From: JBHGAV01 sp041946685
Lineage (GTDB): Bacteria; Acidobacteriota; Terriglobia; Bryobacterales; Bryobacteraceae
Direction of reading: 5' to 3'
Assembly (NCBI GenBank): GCA_041946685.1
Contig: JBHGAV010000094.1
Coordinates: 1 to 9,722, forward strand
Length of the DNA: 9,722 nucleotides
Shown here piece by piece: positions 4,614-9,722 of this stretch (within the stretch, counting starts at the first letter, position 1; every line of letters begins with the position of its first letter). The notes beneath the pieces are model-generated. The model was not told the origin of the DNA, did no database searches, and was given only the letters and a program-made list of their open reading frames with translations. The translations under genes were made by a program, and so were the position numbers.

Positions 4614-6988
4614 CGCGCCTTGCGGTCAGGTTGACGCTGGCTTTGCTGGTCGTGTGCGGCATCGCAGCCGCCCAGGCTGTCGTCTCGCTCGAAGAGGTTT
4701 CCGCACGCCGTCCCTCGGATTTTGCGCCCGCCATGGAGGGCTCGGCGGTTCTCGTCCGGGGTGTCGTGTCCACGCCGGCAATCCACTTCCCCTTCTTTTC
4801 GCAAATCGCCATCCAGAACGCCGAAGGACATGGAGTGGTTCTGGAAGGCGCGCCTGCGCAGTTCAGCAGGCTGCAGCCCGGCGATCACCTGGAGGTGCAG
4901 GGGACCGTCGGGCGGCGGACCGGGCTCCCGGTGTTGCTGGTGACAAGTGCTCGGGTGATGTCGAAAGGCAGGGCGCCGGCCCCCAAGCGCGTCACGCTCA
5001 CGGCTCTGAGGTCGTTCGAGCACATGGGCTCACTGGTCAGCGTGGAGGGGCGCGTGACCGAAAAGGGCGGGGACAACGGCGGGCAGTACCTGCTGATCGG
5101 GGATCCGAAGAAACCACTGAAGATCTATCTGCCCGTTGGGGTAACCCGCAACGGTCCGGCAAACCTGTCCCGCTTCGATGTTGGCGACAAGATTCTCGCC
5201 ACCGGCATCGCCGCCCAGTACTGCTCTTTTCCGCCATTTAACCGTCTGTTTCAGGTGGTCATCCCGGATGCCGACAACATTGTGCTGCTCGGGAAGCGCT
5301 GGCTGATCTCTCCGGAGTTGTTTGCGGTCTGCGTCGCCGCACTGGTCTTTGCGCTCGGCGTCTGGTGGATGCGCGAGCGGCGCATGACCTTGCAGCGAAA
5401 CATGGTGCGGACCTTCTATGCGCTCGGCGAGGAGATGGTCGGGGCAGGGTCGCCGGCCGAGATCCTGAGGAAGCTCTCCGCCGTCCTGCCGGGTGTGCTG
5501 AAAATTTCCGGCGTGCACCTGTACCTCTATAACCGCGCGGCCAAGACGTTGGATCGGGTCGCCCACGGGGTCGAGAGCCAGCCGTTTTCCCAGCCGGTGT
5601 ATCCTCCCGAAGGTTCGCTTCCGCTCGGCGCGGCCGCCTGCTTCCGTAACCAGGCGTTGCTGACGATTCTCGACACCAACCGCAGCCCCTTCTTCCCGGA
5701 TGGAAGGCGCGGCGAGCAGCCACGCTCTCTCATGTTCGTGCCGATGTTCGCGGAGACGGAACTGGTCGGCGTGATGGAGATCTTCGACCTGAAGCCGATG
5801 CACGACTTCAGTCCCGACGAGAAAGTGCTCACACAGCACCTGGCCAACCAGATTGCCATTGCCCTGCGGCTGATCGAGGAGAAGTCGATCCGCGAGCAGC
5901 TCTCACGCAGCGAGAAACTTGCCGCGATCGGGCAACTGATGTCGGGCGTCGCCTCGGAGTTGCGCCAGCCTCTGGAAAACATTGCGAGGATGGCCACAAC
6001 GTCGAAGTCCGGCGCGGTCAGGTGGACCGACCTGGGCGAAATCTCCGAAGAGGCGCGCAAGGCTTCCGATATCGTGGCGCGGCTGGTTTCCTTCATGCAA
6101 CCCGAGCGCGTGGAAGCCAAGCGCATCGAGCTGAATGCGCTGCTTCGCTCTTTGATCGAGTTTCGTAAGCAGGAGTGGGAAGCGCGGGGTTTCGAAGTGC
6201 GGGACCTTTTGTACCCGAGCCCGGTATACGTGCTCGGCTCCCAAGGCCAGCTCGAACGCGTTTTCCTGGATCTGCTGATACAGGCCGAGCAATCGCTTGC
6301 GGAGGCATCGGACAAGCGGCTGAGCGTCGGCGTGAGCGTGATGGCGAGACGGGTGCTTGTGGAGATCGGGTTCGGGGTGAACCCGCTGAAGGGAGTGAGG
6401 GAGACAGAGCCGCTGCACGAAGCCGTCGTGGGGGTGCCCGGCGAGGGTGTGTCCCGGGGCATCGTACGCAGCCACGGCGGGGAAATGCGGCTCGTGCGGG
6501 TGGGCGAGGACGAGTGCAGGCTGGAACTGGAACTGCCTCTCGCGCCCGCGAAGCTGGCCGAGGAGGTCTCCGGCAGCCGTCCGTTTACCTGCCTTGTCGT
6601 GGAGCCCGACAAGGCGGCCCGCGAAGAGTTGGTCTGGTTGCTCACCAACCGGGGCTGCCGCGTGATCCCGGCTTCCGGCGCCGAGGACGGCATCGAACTG
6701 GTGCAGCGGCTCCGTTTCGACGTAGTCTTCTGCGCGATCCGTTTGCCGGGCTTGAACTGGGTGGAATTTTCCGAACAGATCCGGTCTCAGATCGCCGCCT
6801 TCGTGCTGCTGAGCGAGGGATACGATTACGAGCTCTCGCGCGGGCTGCTGAGCGCCGACACGCACGTTTTGACGAAGCCGTTTGCCGACCCCGAACTCGA
6901 CCAAGTCTTCGAACTGGTCGAGGCCCGCGTGGCGGCCGCCCGGGGACCGCAGATTGTCCGCCCGGAGAAGCGCGCCATCAGCTTCTAA
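4583..6988 (+). CDS. Membrane GAF sensor with degenerate histidine-kinase and receiver domains
   Basis: An 801-residue protein. Order of parts: signal peptide (about 10-31, ending AAAQA); periplasmic region with two probable OB-fold units (about 52-128 and 148-236); membrane helix (about 241-262), followed by MRERR; GAF-like domain (about 278-430); HisKA-like helix SEKLAAIGQLMSGVASELRQ (443-462); ATPase-like region (about 515-655); receiver-like domain (668-783). It is built like a hybrid sensor kinase, but key residues are gone. The H-box histidine is Ser458 (TCG at 5954-5956). The N-box reads FLDLLIQAEQ, with Asp563 and Gln567 where asparagines are expected. G1 is EIGFG instead of DxGxG. 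The receiver lacks the acidic pair (EP at 674-675), and its phospho-acceptor is Ala718 (GCG at 6734-6736), although Ser744 and Lys765 are kept. The frame is intact with normal codon use, so this looks like a selected non-catalytic protein, perhaps an allosteric scaffold. The GTG start has GGAG 8 bases upstream. Confidence 0.87.
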   Translation: MALEAKAGNLARLAVRLTLALLVVCGIAAAQAVVSLEEVSARRPSDFAPAMEGSAVLVRGVVSTPAIHFPFFSQIAIQNAEGHGVVLEGAPAQFSRLQPGDHLEVQGTVGRRTGLPVLLVTSARVMSKGRAPAPKRVTLTALRSFEHMGSLVSVEGRVTEKGGDNGGQYLLIGDPKKPLKIYLPVGVTRNGPANLSRFDVGDKILATGIAAQYCSFPPFNRLFQVVIPDADNIVLLGKRWLISPELFAVCVAALVFALGVWWMRERRMTLQRNMVRTFYALGEEMVGAGSPAEILRKLSAVLPGVLKISGVHLYLYNRAAKTLDRVAHGVESQPFSQPVYPPEGSLPLGAAACFRNQALLTILDTNRSPFFPDGRRGEQPRSLMFVPMFAETELVGVMEIFDLKPMHDFSPDEKVLTQHLANQIAIALRLIEEKSIREQLSRSEKLAAIGQLMSGVASELRQPLENIARMATTSKSGAVRWTDLGEISEEARKASDIVARLVSFMQPERVEAKRIELNALLRSLIEFRKQEWEARGFEVRDLLYPSPVYVLGSQGQLERVFLDLLIQAEQSLAEASDKRLSVGVSVMARRVLVEIGFGVNPLKGVRETEPLHEAVVGVPGEGVSRGIVRSHGGEMRLVRVGEDECRLELELPLAPAKLAEEVSGSRPFTCLVVEPDKAAREELVWLLTNRGCRVIPASGAEDGIELVQRLRFDVVFCAIRLPGLNWVEFSEQIRSQIAAFVLLSEGYDYELSRGLLSADTHVLTKPFADPELDQVFELVEARVAAARGPQIVRPEKRAISF

Positions 6989-6999
6989 CGCGGAACTGC

Positions 7000-8151
7000 T
7001 CAGATCGTTTTGCCGATCGGGCCGGGACCGAAGTCGAACAAAGCTTCCTTGATGCTGAGACCGGCCACCTCAATGCGCTTGAGGTCGGTGGTGCCGATAC
7101 CGACATCTTCCGCCAGTCTCATCGTGTTATCTCCGTGCAGGAAGGGCTTCGTGCCTCGTTCCGCGCGTGGATCATAGCCCATCACCGCCGTGCAGACCGC
7201 GTCCAGGCACACAGGGTTTTTGCCTGCCAGCAGCAGGCCGGGGCTGAGTTTCTGGACGCCGGGGTTCCATGCGCCCTCTCCGCCGCGTATCGTGTCGATG
7301 CCGTCCACAATCGCCAGATCGATCGGCCTTGCGCCCACGAGGTCCGTCACGATTCTCGGGACGCGATACCCGGAATCGCGCGGCGAATCGGGATGCAATT
7401 CCTGAGGAACGCCCTTGGGCGGGGTCCGGGTCCCGTTGTGACAGACCGGGCCGCGCTCGGAGCGCGGGTCCTCATTGCCGTCCGGACCGCAGTCTCCGCC
7501 GTAGAGTGAGCACGGCGTGTTGCCGAAGTTGTTCTTCAGGGACATCGTGACACCGGCAATCCAGTGGTTCTTCAGCTTCGAGAGCGAGACATAGGTGTCG
7601 CAGTCGACGAAGGAATGGTTGAGGTCGTAAGCGGGAAAGATGTATCCTCCCCAGGGAACTTTGACCCGGGAGTACTGCTTGGCCAGCCCGAGATTCTGCA
7701 CGTTCTCCCACTCCACTTTGCAGCCCACGTTGCTGATGGCGTTCACGTCGAGGCCATAGCGGGCCCAGAGCGCGAGGTCCTGCTTCGCCGGGAAGAAACT
7801 CTCGATGATGCGTATGCGTTTCGCTCCGGCGCGTGAAAGCAGGTGTGCCAGGGCCAGGACGGTGGCGGGATGGTTGCGGTAGGGCAGGTCCGGGCGTTCC
7901 GGAAACCTTGCGGGATTGCCTGTGAGGTTGAGCTTCAGGGCGACCGTCTTGCCTTTTACCAGCGAGCCGATGCCGCCGATCTTGTCCAGCAAACCGCTCA
8001 GGGCTGGCTCGAGTTCTCCTCCGTAGGTGCGACAGCGGCCGATGGCGACTCGTGAGGCAGGCGCTTGAGCGGCGAAGGCTCTGCGCCCGGCAAGCGCGGC
8101 GCTCCCGAAAGCGCCGATTGCGGTGCGGCGCGAGATTCTGGTGATGTCCAT
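7000..8151 (-). CDS. Tat-exported DUF362 domain protein
   Basis: A 383-residue protein. The N-terminus MDITRISRRTAIGAFGSAAL is a twin-arginine signal (Arg8-Arg9), with cleavage likely around residues 27-29, so the protein should be folded in the cytoplasm and exported. The mature part carries DUF362 hallmarks: ALKLNLTG (71-78), SLSKLKNHWIAGVTMSLKNN (189-208) and NPVCLDAVCTAVMGYDP (312-328). The domain's biochemical function is not established; some relatives carry 4Fe-4S domains, but none is present here. Eight cysteines are scattered without a CxxC cluster. The start at 8151 is chosen because AGGAGG sits 4 bases upstream and it begins directly with the Tat signal; an in-frame ATG at 8193 would add 14 residues ahead of that signal and lacks this site. 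The gene is monocistronic here, convergent with the pseudokinase (11 bases apart) and divergent from the PAS kinase. Confidence 0.87.
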   Translation of the reverse strand: MDITRISRRTAIGAFGSAALAGRRAFAAQAPASRVAIGRCRTYGGELEPALSGLLDKIGGIGSLVKGKTVALKLNLTGNPARFPERPDLPYRNHPATVLALAHLLSRAGAKRIRIIESFFPAKQDLALWARYGLDVNAISNVGCKVEWENVQNLGLAKQYSRVKVPWGGYIFPAYDLNHSFVDCDTYVSLSKLKNHWIAGVTMSLKNNFGNTPCSLYGGDCGPDGNEDPRSERGPVCHNGTRTPPKGVPQELHPDSPRDSGYRVPRIVTDLVGARPIDLAIVDGIDTIRGGEGAWNPGVQKLSPGLLLAGKNPVCLDAVCTAVMGYDPRAERGTKPFLHGDNTMRLAEDVGIGTTDLKRIEVAGLSIKEALFDFGPGPIGKTI

Positions 8152-8155
8152 AGTT

Positions 8156-8161
8156 CCTCCT
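8156..8161 (-). promoter_or_regulatory. Strong Shine-Dalgarno that fixes the DUF362 start
   Basis: Read on the minus strand this is AGGAGG, four bases before ATG at 8151. It is the strongest ribosome binding site seen in the window and favours the shorter start over the in-frame ATG at 8193. Confidence 0.8.
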
Positions 8162-8175
8162 GCGGTCTGCAGGGC

Positions 8176-8181
8176 ATTGTA
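8176..8181 (-). promoter_or_regulatory. Possible -10 element for the DUF362 gene
   Basis: TACAAT on the minus strand matches the -10 consensus at 5 of 6 positions. It would start transcription near 8169, giving a leader of about 18 bases that contains the AGGAGG site. No convincing -35 is visible 16-18 bases upstream, so support is modest. If it is real, the alternative ATG at 8193 would lie upstream of the transcript start. Confidence 0.35.
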
Positions 8182-8319
8182 CACCAGGAACACAGTTTAC
8201 CGATGTAGATTTCCCCCGGTTGCGTGTTGTATTCTTATCGGGGACGCGCGCCGCATTGGGTGGATCTCTTGGGGCGGAGCGGTTAAGCGGGCGCGAAATC
8301 ACCGAGGCGGCCTGGGAAT

Positions 8320-9722
8320 ATGAGTTTTTCGTTCTCTCCAAAGAGAGATCCTTCAGATCGATTTCCACCCACATCGCAGGAGGAGGCTCACGAGCGAATC
8401 CGGATGCTTGAAGCGGCCCTGGATGGGGCGGACGACGGGCTGCTTGTCGTCGACTCCAGCGGAAAGGTATTGGTCGCCAATGCGACTGCCGGGCGCCTGC
8501 TCCAGATCACGCGCGGCGCAATCCTGCCGCCGGAATTGATGGCGGACGCGCAGCCGATTGCGCGCGCTCTCTCGGGCGAGGTTCCGGAGACTTCGACGAC
8601 TTACGTGCCGCCGGGGTCGGGTTCGCCGCTGCGACTCTCGGCAACTCCGTTGGGCCGAACGGCGGCAGGCGGCACGGCGGCAACCGTGACGGTACGCGCG
8701 ATCCCCGAGCCGGCGGAGCGCGAAGAGAAGTTCCGCAGAGAGCGGGACTGGGCATGGTCGATTGTGGAGATGGTGGGCAGCCTGGTCGTCGTGCTCGATC
8801 GGGAGGGCCGGGTTATAGGCTTCAATTCGGCCTGCGAGGCCGCAACGGGCTATAGTCTGGCGGAAATGCGGGGCAAGCTGCTATGGGAAAACCTGCTGGT
8901 CCCCGAAGAGATCGACGGTGTGCAGGCGGTTTTTCGGGAACTGCGGGCGGGCCGGTTTCCGAACTCACACGAGAACTACTGGGTTACACGAGACGGCGCC
9001 CGCCGCCTGATCTCCTGGACGAACACGGCTTTGCTTGGCCGGAACGGTGAAGTGGAGTATATCATCGGCACGGGTGTCGACATCACCGAGCGGCGCCGCG
9101 CCGAGGATGAACTGCGGCAGGTGAATGAGACACTGGGCGCCATCATCGACACCAGCCCGCTCGCGATCGTCGGGATGGATCTCGACGGCAAAGTGGTGAG
9201 TTGGAACCGGGCTGCGCAGCAGATCTTCGGGTGGCGGGAGGAGGAAGTCCTGGGACAAGTGTTCCCGGCAGTTCCGGACGAGGATATGGAGTTCTTCCGT
9301 GGGAACCTGGACCGGATCCGGCGCGGTGAGACCCTGGCCGGCGTCGAACGCCAGCGCAAGCGGAAAGACGGCAAGTTCGTCGATGTCGGACTCTGGAATG
9401 CGCCGCGGCGCGACGCCGCGGGCCGGGTGGTGGGGGCGATTTCAGTGATCGCGGACATGACGGAACGGAAGCGCCTTGAGGAACAGTTCCGGCAAGCGCA
9501 GAAGATGGAGGCCGTGGGCCGGCTCGCGGGAGGCGTGGCGCACGACTTCAATAACCTGCTCACGGTCATCACCGGATACAGCCAGATGGTGATGGACTCG
9601 CTGGCGGCTGACGATCCGCTGCGGGGCCACATGGAAGAGGTGCTGCGGGCGTCCGAGAGCGCGGCGGCGCTTACCAACCAGTTGCTCGCCTTCAGCCGCC
9701 GGCAGGTTGTGCAGCCACAGGT
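8320..9722 (+). CDS. Soluble three-PAS sensor histidine kinase, C-terminus cut by window edge
   Basis: Open from ATG 8320 to the right edge (467 codons plus two bases). No membrane segment or signal peptide is seen, so it is cytoplasmic. Domains: a weak N-terminal PAS (about 28-128, with ADDGLLVVDSSGKVLVANAT); a clear PAS/PAC (about 143-258, with VVVLDREGRVIGFNSACEAA and GTGVDITERRRAED); a third PAS/PAC (about 268-383, with IVGMDLDGKVVSWNRAAQ and IADMTERKRLEEQ); then the HisKA helix AQKMEAVGRLAGGVAHDFNN, whose phospho-acceptor is His408 (CAC at 9541-9543). The H-box is canonical, unlike the neighbouring pseudokinase. The ATPase domain and any receiver lie beyond the window. An in-frame stop at 8284-8286 means 8320 is the first possible start; its upstream Shine-Dalgarno is poor. 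ATG at 8404 is the main alternative. The signal sensed is unknown. Confidence 0.88.
   Translation, partial: MSFSFSPKRDPSDRFPPTSQEEAHERIRMLEAALDGADDGLLVVDSSGKVLVANATAGRLLQITRGAILPPELMADAQPIARALSGEVPETSTTYVPPGSGSPLRLSATPLGRTAAGGTAATVTVRAIPEPAEREEKFRRERDWAWSIVEMVGSLVVVLDREGRVIGFNSACEAATGYSLAEMRGKLLWENLLVPEEIDGVQAVFRELRAGRFPNSHENYWVTRDGARRLISWTNTALLGRNGEVEYIIGTGVDITERRRAEDELRQVNETLGAIIDTSPLAIVGMDLDGKVVSWNRAAQQIFGWREEEVLGQVFPAVPDEDMEFFRGNLDRIRRGETLAGVERQRKRKDGKFVDVGLWNAPRRDAAGRVVGAISVIADMTERKRLEEQFRQAQKMEAVGRLAGGVAHDFNNLLTVITGYSQMVMDSLAADDPLRGHMEEVLRASESAAALTNQLLAFSRRQVVQPQ

Noticed and set aside
5954..6736. Sequencing errors as the cause of the missing His and Asp in the sensor
   Set aside because: The losses are several independent codon-level substitutions in two domains without any frameshift, which scattered errors would not produce so selectively. 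A single-base error at any one site cannot be excluded.
5527..6904. Long minus-strand open frames of 388 and 333 codons
   Set aside because: Both lie antisense to the GAF-pseudokinase gene and are Ser/Arg- or His/Gln-rich without motifs. The plus-strand protein has clear domain structure.
7003..7018. GATCG...CGATC inverted repeat as a terminator between convergent genes
   Set aside because: Only 5-base arms, inside the last codons of the DUF362 gene, with no T-tract after the stem on either strand. The 11-base gap between the genes leaves no room for a standard terminator.
6175..7509. A 444-codon plus-strand frame bridging the pseudokinase and DUF362 genes
   Set aside because: It is out of frame within one real gene and antisense to the other; composition is Arg/Gly/Ala-rich with no domain.
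8213..8243. CCCCG...CGGGG pair in the 8152-8319 intergenic region as an operator
   Set aside because: Five-base GC-only arms 20 bases apart are expected by chance in this composition. A possible plus-strand -10 (TATTCT) nearby lacks a -35, so no promoter was called for the PAS kinase.
8331..8350. TCTCTC-CAAA-GAGAGA hairpin near the start of the PAS kinase
   Set aside because: A six-base simple-sequence stem within coding sequence; likely chance, with no sign of a regulatory context.

Overview
The window is GC-rich, densely packed bacterial DNA. An AsmA-like envelope protein, a Tat-exported protein and a periplasmic sensor indicate a Gram-negative, two-membrane cell. The gene mix (molybdenum hydroxylase maturation genes, DUF362 protein, GAF and multi-PAS sensor kinases) fits a soil-type Acidobacteriota member, perhaps Solibacter-like. 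That placement is inference from style and content, because the window holds no phylogenetic marker. The sequence begins exactly on a GGATCC (BamHI) site, and both ends cut through genes, so it looks like a clone fragment.

Layout. (1) Positions 1-3793, minus strand: a tightly overlapping operon transcribed leftward, xdhC, then mocA, then an AsmA-like gene that runs off the left end. Each junction is a 4-base stop/start overlap (GTGA, then ATGA), so the genes are probably translationally coupled. XdhC and MocA mature the molybdenum cofactor for xanthine/CO-dehydrogenase-type hydroxylases; no hydroxylase subunit lies in the window. (2) Positions 3794-3926: a divergent intergenic region, AT-rich on its right side, with candidate promoters on both strands and three inverted repeats. 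(3) Positions 3927-6988, plus strand: a beta-phosphoglucomutase-like HAD hydrolase whose end overlaps by 31 bases a large membrane signalling protein. That protein has a signal peptide, two probable OB folds, a membrane segment, GAF, a histidine-kinase-like core and a receiver-like domain. Its H-box histidine, N-box asparagines and receiver phospho-acceptor aspartate are all replaced in an otherwise intact frame, so it looks like a pseudokinase/pseudoreceiver and is the most interesting object here. (4) Positions 7000-8151, minus strand: a Tat-exported DUF362 protein, convergent with the pseudokinase with only 11 bases between them. (5) Positions 8152-8319: a second divergent intergenic region. 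(6) Positions 8320-9722, plus strand: a soluble three-PAS histidine kinase with an intact H-box, cut by the right end.

The two largest end-truncated genes (AsmA-like and PAS kinase) were read directly by translating the strand to the window edge. Long open frames opposite the real genes are explained by high GC and were discarded. I see no tRNA, rRNA, CRISPR array, insertion sequence or convincing rho-independent terminator.
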